Part shown: positions 1-7,661 of the stretch, piece after piece
How the letters are laid out: each line of letters opens with the position of its first letter
Numbering within the stretch: position 1 is the first letter of the stretch
Source: Kutzneria sp044547355
Lineage (GTDB): Bacteria > Actinomycetota > Actinomycetes > Mycobacteriales > Pseudonocardiaceae
Assembly: GCF_044547355.1 (NCBI RefSeq)
Contig: NZ_JBIUAG010000017.1
Location: 124,001 to 188,000, forward strand
DNA length: 64,000 bases
Direction of reading: 5' to 3'
Notes under the pieces: model-generated
What the model was told of the DNA's origin: nothing
Seen by the model: the letters and a program-made list of their open reading frames with translations, nothing else
Database searches by the model: none
Translations under genes and position numbers: made by a program

Positions 1-287
1 TCCCCGGACTGCGCAAGGTGTTCACCACCGCGCTGGTGAAGTTGGACAAGCAGATCGAGATGGCCGTCTCGGACGTGCGGATCCGGCCGTGGGCCGGCGA
101 CCCGGTCAGCCAGCAGGCCGCCACCGACTTCAACGACCACACCCTGGGCGTGGACTCCGCGCTGGACGCGCTGACCGCCTACCAGCGGCAGCTCAAGGGC
201 GCGCTGGACGCGTTGACGCAGGTCGAGCAGGGGTACCACACCATCGAGCAGGAAAACACGACGCTGATCCAGCAGGGCGGCTGCTGA
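1..287 (+). CDS. partial small ESX-associated-like protein (5' end outside window)
   Basis: The reading frame is open from the window edge and ends at TGA 285-287. A GTG at 18 could start an 89-residue product, but the frame continues upstream, so the true start is probably outside. The visible part is predicted helical, without membrane segments, and ends in QQGGC. It overlaps the PPE-like gene by ATGA (stop and start share bases), which implies translational coupling. Small helical proteins encoded just before a PPE-like gene and espG in Pseudonocardiales are usually type VII (ESX) secretion partners of the PE/WXG100 kind. That assignment is by context only; I see no clear WXG motif. Confidence 0.6.
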   Translation, partial: PGLRKVFTTALVKLDKQIEMAVSDVRIRPWAGDPVSQQAATDFNDHTLGVDSALDALTAYQRQLKGALDALTQVEQGYHTIEQENTTLIQQGGC

Positions 288-856
288 TGTCCGGCGACGT
301 GCGGTGGCGGGGCTACACCCACCAGGAGCTGTACGACGCGATCAACTCCGGGCCCGGCGCGGCCGCATCGGCCGATCCGGCCGCGCGCTGGGCCGCCATC
401 TCCGGCGTGCTGGCCGAGATCAGCGGGGACCTGAGCAACGGCATCGGCGCCGCGCACGAGCACTGGGGCGGGGCCGCCGCCGAGTCCGCGCTGGGCGGGA
501 TCGCGCAGCTGGCACGGTGGGCCGACGCCGCGCACGCCGACGCCGCGACCGTGCGGGCCGGCGCCGAGGCCCAGGCCGACTACGTCACGCGGGCCCGGGC
601 CGACATGCCGGCGCCGGTCAAGGCGCCCGAGCCCGGCCCGGCCGGCTGGCTCGGCGACCTGGTGTCGCTGTTCCTCGGGCAGGTCGACGCCGAGATCATC
701 GAGGCCGCCCAGGACGCCGCCGCCACCCGGGCGTTCGAGGTGATGAGCACCTACGAGCACAACACCGCCGCCAACACCGGCTCGCTGCGTGCCTTCGACC
801 CGGTGCCCGTCGTCACCGCCGCCCGGCCCCTGGTCCCCAGCCAGCGCGGGTACTGA
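287..856 (+). CDS. PPE-like ESX (type VII) secretion substrate
   Basis: This 189-residue protein is alanine-rich and helical, with W60-G61 in a turn (HEHWGGAAAE), the layout of the helix-turn-helix hairpin of PPE/WXG proteins. The N-terminal 120 residues would form the PPE-type bundle; the tail is proline-rich. ATG 287 overlaps the stop of the preceding gene, and espG begins three bases after this stop, so the three genes look like one operon. PPE proteins bind a PE partner and are delivered to the secretion machine by the EspG chaperone, encoded next. The family call rests on fold pattern and neighbourhood; no PPE tripeptide is present near the N terminus. Confidence 0.6.
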   Translation: MSGDVRWRGYTHQELYDAINSGPGAAASADPAARWAAISGVLAEISGDLSNGIGAAHEHWGGAAAESALGGIAQLARWADAAHADAATVRAGAEAQADYVTRARADMPAPVKAPEPGPAGWLGDLVSLFLGQVDAEIIEAAQDAAATRAFEVMSTYEHNTAANTGSLRAFDPVPVVTAARPLVPSQRGY

Positions 857-858
857 CT

Positions 859-1632
859 TTGCCCATCACCCTGTCCGAGCTGGAGTTCGACGTGCTCTGG
901 GAGCACCTCCGGCTGGCCGAGATGCCGTTGGCGATCAAGGTCGCTTCCCCCGGCAAGACCCATGTCGAGCGGGAGGTCGTCGCCAAGACCGTGTGGGATT
1001 CGCTGGCCGACCGTGGGCTCGTCGGCGGGTCCCAGGGCATCGACCAGGACCTCGTCGACCTGATCGGCCTACTCGACCGGGCCGACTACGAGCTCGACGC
1101 CCGACTCTGGCTCGACGGCGGCGTTCGGGCCCTGATCGCCGCCAAGGGCCACGACGCCGTGCTGGCCCGGCTCGGCGACGGGCAGATGACCCTCAGCCCC
1201 GTCGAGATCTCCTCGCTGCCGCGGGCCGCGCTGTCCCTGCTGCCCGAGCTGGCCGCCGGTCCCGGCTACTCCATCACCGTGCCCAGCGCCGAGCTCGATG
1301 CCGCCGCCGCCGAGGCCGAGACCGCCGACGAGCTCGGCTGGATCCTGCGGGACCACGGCGTCTCACCCGACGAGGCCGACGAGCTCGCCGCCATGGTCGG
1401 CAACGTCCGCCGCCGCGGCCAGTTCGGCGCCGCCGCCCGCGACCAGCACGGCCGCCGCCACCGCCCCGACCGCGTCGTCGGCTTCTTCGACACCCCCCGC
1501 GGCCGCTACGTCCAGCTCCGCCGAGCCAAGCGCAACGCCGTCGCCTGGAGCACCATCGCCCCCGCCGACGACCGCCGCCTCGGCCAGCACATCACCGACC
1601 TCCTCAACGACGCCGTCAGCCTCACCCTCTGA
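859..1632 (+). CDS. espG: ESX secretion-associated chaperone EspG
   Basis: The 257-residue product begins, from TTG 859, with an N terminus typical of actinobacterial EspG (LEFDVLWEHL, MPLAIKVASPG, then LWLDGG near residue 90). EspG is a cytosolic chaperone that binds the tip of a PE-PPE dimer and keeps it soluble before type VII export. The TTG start lies three bases after the PPE-like stop and gives the family's usual length; GTG 892 is the next in-frame alternative. The C-terminal RGRYVQLRR segment is also family-like. After its stop come two long perfect hairpins. Confidence in the family is high; the secretion system it serves is outside the window. Confidence 0.85.
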   Translation: MPITLSELEFDVLWEHLRLAEMPLAIKVASPGKTHVEREVVAKTVWDSLADRGLVGGSQGIDQDLVDLIGLLDRADYELDARLWLDGGVRALIAAKGHDAVLARLGDGQMTLSPVEISSLPRAALSLLPELAAGPGYSITVPSAELDAAAAEAETADELGWILRDHGVSPDEADELAAMVGNVRRRGQFGAAARDQHGRRHRPDRVVGFFDTPRGRYVQLRRAKRNAVAWSTIAPADDRRLGQHITDLLNDAVSLTL

Positions 1633-1671
1633 TTCACCCCACCACACCCACTTCCGCCGCACCACTTTTCC

Positions 1672-1724
1672 GCCACATGCGCTTCCCATGTGGCACCTGG
1701 GCGCAAATGGGAAGCGCATGTGGC
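1672..1724. repeat. perfect hairpin 1 with CCACATGCGCTTCC core
   Basis: Perfect 18-bp arms lie at 1672-1689 and 1707-1724, separated by 17 nt. It sits between the convergent espG and glpD genes and could act as a terminator, but it is not followed by a T-run. The arm core recurs in the neighbouring hairpin. Confidence 0.8.
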
Positions 1725-1744
1725 AATCCCACCACCCTCGAAAC

Positions 1745-1797
1745 GCCACATGCGCTTCCTACTTGGCGTCTGATGCCAAGTAGGAAGCGCATGTGGC
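1745..1797. repeat. perfect hairpin 2, same core as hairpin 1
   Basis: Perfect 23-bp arms lie at 1745-1767 and 1775-1797 with a 7-nt loop. The outer 15 bases of the arm match hairpin 1; the inner part differs yet is fully self-complementary. The 3' end of glpD follows 12 nt later. Confidence 0.85.
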
Positions 1798-1809
1798 AAA
1801 AAGCGGGGG

Positions 1810-3570
1810 CTAGCTGACCGGGTCGCGGAGGTCGCGGGCCTCGGGGGCGCTGATGCGGCGGGCGTCGGCGGCCTCGTCGTCGGGCTCGGACTGGGAGTCC
1901 CGCTCGGCCTGCACCCGGGCGTTGTAGACCTCGACCTCGCGGGCGATGCGGGCCTCGTCCCAGCCCAGCACGCCGGCCATCAGCCGGGCCACCTGCTCGG
2001 CGCAGTCGACGCCGCGGTGCGGGTACTCGATGGAGATCCGGGTCCGCCGGGTGAGGGCGTCCTCCAGGTGCAGGGCCCCCTCGTGGGAGGCGGCGTAGAC
2101 GATCTCGACCTGGAGGTAGTCGGGGGCGGCGGGCAGCGGCCGCAGCAGGTCGGGGTCGCCGTTGGCGGCGTCGAGCACCTCGTGCACGAGCGAGCCGTAG
2201 CGGTCGAGCAGGTGCCGCACGCGGTAGGGGTGCAGCCCGTGTCGGGTGGCGAGCTGGTCGGCCTGGTTGACCAGCGCGTAGTAGCCGTCGGCCCCGAGCA
2301 GCGGGACCTTGTCGGTGATGGAGGGCTGCAACCGGCCGGTGAGGTCGGCCCCGGCGGCGTCGACGGCGTCGGCGGCCATCACGCGGTACGTCGTGTACTT
2401 GCCGCCGGCGATGGCGACCAGGCCGGGGGCGACCCGGGCGACGGCGTGCTCACGGGACAGCTTGGACGTGGACTCGTTCTCGCCGGCCAGCAGCGGCCGC
2501 AGCCCGGCGTACACGCCCTCGATGTCGTCGTGGGTGAGCGGCGTGGCCAGCACGGTGTTGACGTGGTTGAGGATGTAGTCGATGTCGGCCTTGGTGGCGG
2601 CCGGATGGGCCAGGTCGAGCTTCCAGTCGGTGTCGGTGGTGCCGACGATCCAGTGGTTGCGCCACGGGATGACGAACAGCACGGACTTCTCGGTGCGCAG
2701 GATGAGCCCGGACTCGGCGACGATCCGGTCCCGTGGCACCACGATGTGCACGCCCTTGCTGGCCCGCACCCGGAACCGGCCGCGGCTGCCGGACAGCCGC
2801 TGCAGCTCGTCGGTCCACACGCCGGTGCAGTTGATCACGACGTTGGCCTTGACCTCGGTCTCCCGGCCGTCCTCGACGTCACGCACGCGCACGCCGGAGA
2901 TGCGGTCGGCCTCCCGCAGGAAGCCGGTGACCTGGGTCGAGGTCCGCACCACGGCGCCGTAGTGGGCGGCGGTGCGGCCGACGGTCATGGTGTGCCGGGC
3001 GTCGTCGGACTGCGCGTCGTAGTACCGGATGCCGCCGATGAGCGCGGACCGCTTGAGCGCCGGGAACATGCGCAGCGCGCCGGCCCGGGTCAGGTGCTTC
3101 TGCCCGGGCACCGAGCGGGCGCCGCCCATGGTGTCGTACATCAGCAGGCCGGCGGCGGTGTACGGGCGTTCCCACACCCGGTGGCTGAGCGGGTAGAGGA
3201 AGCTCACCGGCTTGACCAGGTGCGGCGCGATCCGGGTGAGCATCAGCTCCCGTTCCCGCAGCGCCTCCCGCACCAGGCCGAACTCCAACTGCTCCAGGTA
3301 GCGCAGGCCGCCGTGGAACAGCTTGCTGGACCGGCTGGACGTGCCGGACGCCAGATCCCGGGCCTCGACCAGGGCCACCCGCAGGCCGCGGGTCGCGGCG
3401 TCCAGCGCGGTGCCGGCCCCGACCACGCCGCCGCCGACCACCACGACGTCGAAGGTCTCCGAAGCCAGGCGCTGCCAGTCACGCTCCCGTTCGTCGAGAC
3501 CTAGCCGCCCGGTCTCGGCCGAGGCCCGTGTCGGTGTCACTGGAGCTGCTGCTGGTTTCCGGGTGGCCAC
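1810..3570 (-). CDS. glpD: glycerol-3-phosphate dehydrogenase (FAD-dependent)
   Basis: GlpD oxidises sn-glycerol-3-phosphate to dihydroxyacetone phosphate and passes electrons to quinone at the membrane. The FAD-binding motif GGGVVG is at about residues 46-51, followed by the family signature GTSSRSSKLFHGGLRYLE; a C-terminal GlpD domain completes the protein. GTG 3570 is chosen because GGGAGG lies 8 nt upstream, giving 586 residues; an in-frame GTG at 3618 would add 16. It is transcribed divergently from glpF-glpK, so the three genes form a glycerol uptake, phosphorylation and oxidation unit. In M. tuberculosis glpD2 adjoins lpdA; here the two are separated by glpF-glpK and the sortase pair. 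Confidence 0.93.
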   Translation of the reverse strand: MATRKPAAAPVTPTRASAETGRLGLDERERDWQRLASETFDVVVVGGGVVGAGTALDAATRGLRVALVEARDLASGTSSRSSKLFHGGLRYLEQLEFGLVREALRERELMLTRIAPHLVKPVSFLYPLSHRVWERPYTAAGLLMYDTMGGARSVPGQKHLTRAGALRMFPALKRSALIGGIRYYDAQSDDARHTMTVGRTAAHYGAVVRTSTQVTGFLREADRISGVRVRDVEDGRETEVKANVVINCTGVWTDELQRLSGSRGRFRVRASKGVHIVVPRDRIVAESGLILRTEKSVLFVIPWRNHWIVGTTDTDWKLDLAHPAATKADIDYILNHVNTVLATPLTHDDIEGVYAGLRPLLAGENESTSKLSREHAVARVAPGLVAIAGGKYTTYRVMAADAVDAAGADLTGRLQPSITDKVPLLGADGYYALVNQADQLATRHGLHPYRVRHLLDRYGSLVHEVLDAANGDPDLLRPLPAAPDYLQVEIVYAASHEGALHLEDALTRRTRISIEYPHRGVDCAEQVARLMAGVLGWDEARIAREVEVYNARVQAERDSQSEPDDEAADARRISAPEARDLRDPVS

Positions 3571-3735
3571 GCCACTCGCCTCCCGCCTGTTGGCTGCCTG
3601 GATCCGACGGATCATCACGCTACCTGTAACCGACCCGTGTCGGGCAGTGGAGCCGTTCGCCCATGGACAGCACTCGTACCGCTAAGTAACGTCCGATCTC
3701 CCGTTCCAACGGCGTCGACGGGCACGGAGGTGGGT

Positions 3736-4482
3736 ATGGGCTATGGCGCGATCTTCGTCTGGGAGACGATCGGCACCGCGCTGCTGATCCTGCTGGGCAC
3801 CGGGGTGGTGGCCAACGCGGTCCTGAAGAACACCAACGGCAACAGCGGCGGTGCGCTGTTCATCAATGTGGGCTGGGGTTTCGCGGTCTTCACCGGCGCG
3901 AGTGTCGCCAATCCGAGTGGTGCTCACCTGAATCCGGCGGTGACCCTGGGCCTGGCCGTGGCCGACAAGGTCAGCTGGGACAAGGTCCCCTTCTACATCG
4001 CCGGCCAGATGGTCGGCGCGATCATCGGCGCGATGCTGTGCTGGGCGACCTACAAGCTCCAGTTCGACAGGCACGACGAGCCGCAGAACACGCTCGGCAT
4101 CTTCTCCACGGCCCCGCGCATCGCCGGCGCCGCGTGGAACCTGGTGACCGAGATCATCGGCACCTTCGTGCTGCTCATCTGGATCCTGGAGAGCCCGACC
4201 GTCAAGGCCGGCTCCGACGGCATCCCGCAGTTCGGCAACTCGGCGCTGGGCTACGCCGGCGTCTCGTTCGTGGTGCTGGTCATCGGCACCTCGCTCGGCG
4301 GCCCGACCGGCTACGCCATCAACCCGGCCCGCGACCTCGGCCCGCGCATCGCGTACGCGTTCCTGATGCCGATCAAGGGCAAGGGCGACGGCAACTGGGG
4401 ATACTCCTGGATCCCGGTCGTCGGCCCGCTGGTCGGCGGCCTGCTCGCGGGACTGCTCGCGCTGGCCCTGCCCGCATCCTGA
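3736..4482 (+). CDS. glpF: aquaglyceroporin / glycerol uptake facilitator
   Basis: The 248-residue membrane protein has the six helices and two half-helices of the MIP family. Both NPA boxes are present: NPAVT at about residue 73 and NPARD at about residue 197. The Asp after the second box is typical of glycerol-conducting members. ATG 3736 follows the strong site CGGAGG (3725-3730) by 5 nt; the frame is open further upstream but lacks a ribosome site there. glpK starts 20 nt after the stop. It lets glycerol diffuse into the cell for phosphorylation by GlpK. The 165-nt spacer to glpD should hold both promoters; I could not identify a convincing operator in it. Confidence 0.93.
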   Translation: MGYGAIFVWETIGTALLILLGTGVVANAVLKNTNGNSGGALFINVGWGFAVFTGASVANPSGAHLNPAVTLGLAVADKVSWDKVPFYIAGQMVGAIIGAMLCWATYKLQFDRHDEPQNTLGIFSTAPRIAGAAWNLVTEIIGTFVLLIWILESPTVKAGSDGIPQFGNSALGYAGVSFVVLVIGTSLGGPTGYAINPARDLGPRIAYAFLMPIKGKGDGNWGYSWIPVVGPLVGGLLAGLLALALPAS

Positions 4483-4502
4483 CGTCTGCGAAAGGCGAAT
4501 TC

Positions 4503-6005
4503 ATGTCCTCCTATGTGGCCGCCATCGACCAGGGCACGACCTCGACCCGCTGCATGATCTTCGACCACTCCGGCCGGGTGGTCGCGGTCGACCAGAAGGA
4601 GCACCGGCAGATCTTCCCCCGCGCCGGCTGGGTCGAGCACGACCCCGACGAGGTGTGGACCAACACCAGAGAGGTCGCCGCCGGCGCGGTGGCCAAGGCC
4701 GACCTGCACGTCAGCGACATCGTCGCGGTGGGCATCACCAACCAGCGCGAGACCGCGGTGGTGTGGGACAAGACCACCGGCAAGCCGGTGCACAACGCGA
4801 TCGTCTGGCAGGACACCCGCACCCAGGCCATCGTCGACGAGCTCGCCGGGGACGTCGGCGCGGAGCGCTACAAGGCCCGCACCGGCCTGCCGCTGGCCAC
4901 CTACTTCTCCGGGCCGAAGATCCGCTGGATCCTCGACAACGTGGACGGGGCCCGGGCCAAGGCCGAGGCCGGCGACCTGCTGTTCGGCAACATGGACACC
5001 TGGGTGCTGTGGAACATGACCGGCGGCGTCGACGGCGGCGTGCACGTCACCGACCCGACCAACGCCTCCCGCACCCTGCTGATGGACCTGGACACGCTGG
5101 CCTGGGACGCCGACATCGCCAAGGACATGGGCGTGCCGCTGTCCATGCTGCCGGAGATCCGGTCCTCTTCCGAGGAGTACGGCAAGGTGCGCGAGCGGGG
5201 CGCGCTGGCCGGCGTGCCGATCGCCGGCATCCTCGGCGACCAGCAGGCGGCCACCTTCGGGCAGGCCTGCCTGTCCCCGGGCGAGGCCAAGAACACCTAC
5301 GGCACCGGCAACTTCGTGCTGCTCAACACCGGCACCGAGAAGGTGCTCAGCGAGAACGGGCTGCTCACCACGGTCTGCTACAAGATCGGCACGAACGACA
5401 CGGTGTACGCGCTGGAGGGCTCCATCGCCGTCACCGGCTCGCTCGTGCAGTGGATCCGCGACAACCTCGGCATGATCAGCTCGGCCGCCGAGATCGAGGA
5501 GCACGCCCGTTCGGTCGAGGACAACGGCGGCTGCTACTTCGTGCCCGCCTTCTCCGGCCTGTTCGCCCCGTACTGGCGGGCCGACGCCCGCGGCGCGATC
5601 GTCGGCCTCACCCGCTTCGTCAACCGGGGCCACCTCGCGCGGGCCGTCCTGGAGGCCACCGCCTTCCAGACCCGCGAGGTCATCGACGCCATGAACGCCG
5701 ACTCCGGCGTGCCCCTGACGTCGTTGAAGGTCGACGGCGGCATGGTCGTCAACGAGCTGCTCATGCAGTTCCAGTCGGACATCCTCGGCGTGCCGGTGAT
5801 CCGGCCGGTGGTCGCCGAGACCACCGCGCTCGGCGCCGCCTACGCCGCCGGCCTGGCCGTCGGCTTCTGGAAGAGCGAGGACGACATCCGCCAGAACTGG
5901 GCCAAGGACAAGGAGTGGACCCCGGCGATGGACGAGGACCGCCGGGCGTCGGAGTACGCGAACTGGAAGAAGGCCGTCACCAAGACCTTCGACTGGGTGG
6001 AGTGA
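4503..6005 (+). CDS. glpK: glycerol kinase
   Basis: The 500-residue FGGY-family kinase phosphorylates glycerol with ATP to sn-glycerol-3-phosphate, trapping the substrate imported by GlpF and feeding GlpD. The N terminus has the phosphate-loop motif DQGTTSTR, then the conserved NQRET and WQDTRT. A second nucleotide site is seen as GDQQAATFGQ and the FGGY signature as GALKVDGGM-like LKVDGGMVVNELLMQ. The length matches the family. ATG 4503 follows AAAGG by about 8 nt. The convergent sortase gene ends 32 bp beyond the stop, with a shared hairpin terminator between. Confidence 0.95.
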   Translation: MSSYVAAIDQGTTSTRCMIFDHSGRVVAVDQKEHRQIFPRAGWVEHDPDEVWTNTREVAAGAVAKADLHVSDIVAVGITNQRETAVVWDKTTGKPVHNAIVWQDTRTQAIVDELAGDVGAERYKARTGLPLATYFSGPKIRWILDNVDGARAKAEAGDLLFGNMDTWVLWNMTGGVDGGVHVTDPTNASRTLLMDLDTLAWDADIAKDMGVPLSMLPEIRSSSEEYGKVRERGALAGVPIAGILGDQQAATFGQACLSPGEAKNTYGTGNFVLLNTGTEKVLSENGLLTTVCYKIGTNDTVYALEGSIAVTGSLVQWIRDNLGMISSAAEIEEHARSVEDNGGCYFVPAFSGLFAPYWRADARGAIVGLTRFVNRGHLARAVLEATAFQTREVIDAMNADSGVPLTSLKVDGGMVVNELLMQFQSDILGVPVIRPVVAETTALGAAYAAGLAVGFWKSEDDIRQNWAKDKEWTPAMDEDRRASEYANWKKAVTKTFDWVE

Positions 6006-6011
6006 CCTCCC

Positions 6012-6043
6012 GGTGTGAGGGGCCGGCTCCGGTCCCTCACACC
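6012..6043. terminator. bidirectional hairpin terminator glpK / sortase
   Basis: GGTGTGAGGG (6012-6021) pairs with CCCTCACACC (6034-6043), and the inner bases pair further through a G-T pair to a 2-nt loop. It begins 6 nt after the glpK stop and covers the last codons of the convergent sortase gene. Confidence 0.7.
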
Positions 6044-6633
6044 CTGTCCAGCGTGGCGAACACGATCACGTTGTCCACGTAGCTGTGGGCCTTGGCGTCG
6101 AACGCGCCGCCGCAGGTGATGACCCGCAGGTCGGCGGTGGTGGTGTCGCCGTAGACAGCGTCGGTCGGGAAGCTGTCCTTGCGGTCCAGCTCGACCTTCT
6201 GCACGGTGAACGTCGCGGTGTGGCCGTCCTGGCGGGCGACCGAGATCTTGTCGCCGGCGGCCAGCTCGTGCAGCCGGAAGAAGATGCCGGCCTGCTTGTT
6301 GCCGTCGACGTGGCCGAGGATGACCGCCGGCCCGATCTCGCCGGGCGTGGGGCCCTCCTTGTACCAGCCGGCCTGCATCGGCGTGCTGACCGGCGGCACC
6401 TCGATGGTCTGGTCGGCGTTGAGGCCCAGCGGCGCCAGCGACGAGTGCGCGCCGATCTTGGGGATGTCCACCGACACCGGCGTGGACGCTGGCAGCGCTG
6501 GACTCTGGGACGTGGTGGCGGTGGTGGTCGGCGCGGTGGCCGCGGCCGGCGCCGGGGCCGGCGGCTGCTGGCTGCCGCAGGCCGCCGTCAGCAGGCCCGC
6601 GGCCAGCACCAGGCCGACGAGGAACTTCTTCAT
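6037..6633 (-). CDS. class E/F-type sortase, predicted membrane- or lipid-anchored
   Basis: The 198-residue protein starts with a signal (MKKF, hydrophobic core, Cys19 in LTAACGS, a near-lipobox), followed by an Ala/Pro/Thr linker to about residue 50. A sortase domain follows, with His108 in LGHVDG and the catalytic Cys174 in VITCGG. Sortases join secreted proteins to the cell wall by transpeptidation at a sorting motif. At the site where many class F enzymes read YRDN this one reads YVDN, so the catalytic Arg is not obvious. ATG 6633 is supported by the signal peptide. The gene lies 157 nt downstream of a secreted protein with an APQTG-like tail, a likely substrate. Confidence 0.85.
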   Translation of the reverse strand: MKKFLVGLVLAAGLLTAACGSQQPPAPAPAAATAPTTTATTSQSPALPASTPVSVDIPKIGAHSSLAPLGLNADQTIEVPPVSTPMQAGWYKEGPTPGEIGPAVILGHVDGNKQAGIFFRLHELAAGDKISVARQDGHTATFTVQKVELDRKDSFPTDAVYGDTTTADLRVITCGGAFDAKAHSYVDNVIVFATLDRV

Positions 6634-6790
6634 CTGGCGCTCCGGGTGTTGGTCGCGCCGCCGTGGATTTCGTGCACCCCTGCAAAACGAAAGCCGCGAC
6701 GGCGCGACCGCTGATGGGCGTGCCCATCGCCGAGGAGACGTAAACCGCCGGCGATGAGGTTGCCCGGGTCGTCGAAGTTCTTCGGACCGA

Positions 6791-7552
6791 TCACTCGAAG
6801 ACGGTCGCGGTGGCGCCGCCACCGGTCTGCGGAGCGCCGACCGGCTTCTTGGTCACCTGCTGGCTCGGCACCTTGAAGGTGGTGCTGATCGACTGCTTTC
6901 CGCAGGTCATCGTCAGCTTGTAGGCCCCGGCGACGATGCCCGGCTTCAGCGTCGCCTTGGCGAAGACGTTCGACGTGACGTGGTTGGTGTCGACGCCGTA
7001 GGTGTAGCCGCTGAACGTCAGCGCCGGCGAGGAGAACACGCCCTTGTCACCGGGGCAGTAGCCGAAGGCGGTGTTGCCTTCCTTGAACTGGTACACGTTC
7101 ATGCGACCCGGCAGCGCGGCGGTGTCGGCGTTGAGCTGCACGGACAGCTGGTTCTGCCCGGCCGGCGGGGCCGGCGTGGTGGTCGGTGGCGCGGTCGTCG
7201 TGTCCGGCACCGTGAAGCTGACCGAGCCGGTGCCTCTGCCGTCGCAGGCCACCGACAGCGTGTAGGTGCCGGGCCCGACCCCGGGCTTCAGCGTCGCGGT
7301 GGCCGCCTGGGTGATGTAGAAGTGGTTCGACTGGTTGTAGGAGTAGTCGCTGAAGTCCAGCGCGGACGACTCGAACGTGCCGTGGCCGGCGCAGTTGCCG
7401 TAGGCCCGGTTCGTCCCGGTGAGCTGGTAGACGTTCAGCGTGGCGCCGTCGTTGAGCTGCGTCACCGTGTAGTCGGCGGCCAACGCCATGGGCGCGGCGG
7501 CGAGCACGGCGGTGGCGGCGATGGCGCCGCCGACGATGGTTTTGGCGAGCAT
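6791..7552 (-). CDS. secreted two-repeat protein with sorting-like tail
   Basis: The 253-residue protein has a signal peptide cut after about residue 25 (APMALA-ADYT). Two homologous beta-rich repeats of about 90 residues follow, each with a conserved Cys near LNVYQLTG.../MNVYQFKEG... and another in SVACDGR/TMTCGK. A Thr/Pro linker separates them. The C terminus is VGAPQTGGGATATVFE, resembling a short sorting motif but without a following hydrophobic stretch or basic tail. It is upstream of the sortase on the same strand. I infer an exported, possibly wall-attached or sortase-processed protein of unknown role. Confidence 0.75.
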   Translation of the reverse strand: MLAKTIVGGAIAATAVLAAAPMALAADYTVTQLNDGATLNVYQLTGTNRAYGNCAGHGTFESSALDFSDYSYNQSNHFYITQAATATLKPGVGPGTYTLSVACDGRGTGSVSFTVPDTTTAPPTTTPAPPAGQNQLSVQLNADTAALPGRMNVYQFKEGNTAFGYCPGDKGVFSSPALTFSGYTYGVDTNHVTSNVFAKATLKPGIVAGAYKLTMTCGKQSISTTFKVPSQQVTKKPVGAPQTGGGATATVFE

Positions 7553-7661
7553 TGTTGGGTTCCCCCCGTGATTTCCGATTCTAACGACAACAAGACGTCG
7601 CTCGATCGGGCAGAGTTGCGCCTGACCTGGGGCAACCTTTTCGGGGGGACGTGCGTTTCGC

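Noticed and set aside
2017..3504. Long + strand frame opposite glpD
   Set aside because: Composition (Gly/Val/Gln/His rich) is the antisense shadow of a GC-rich gene; glpD on the minus strand has all family motifs.
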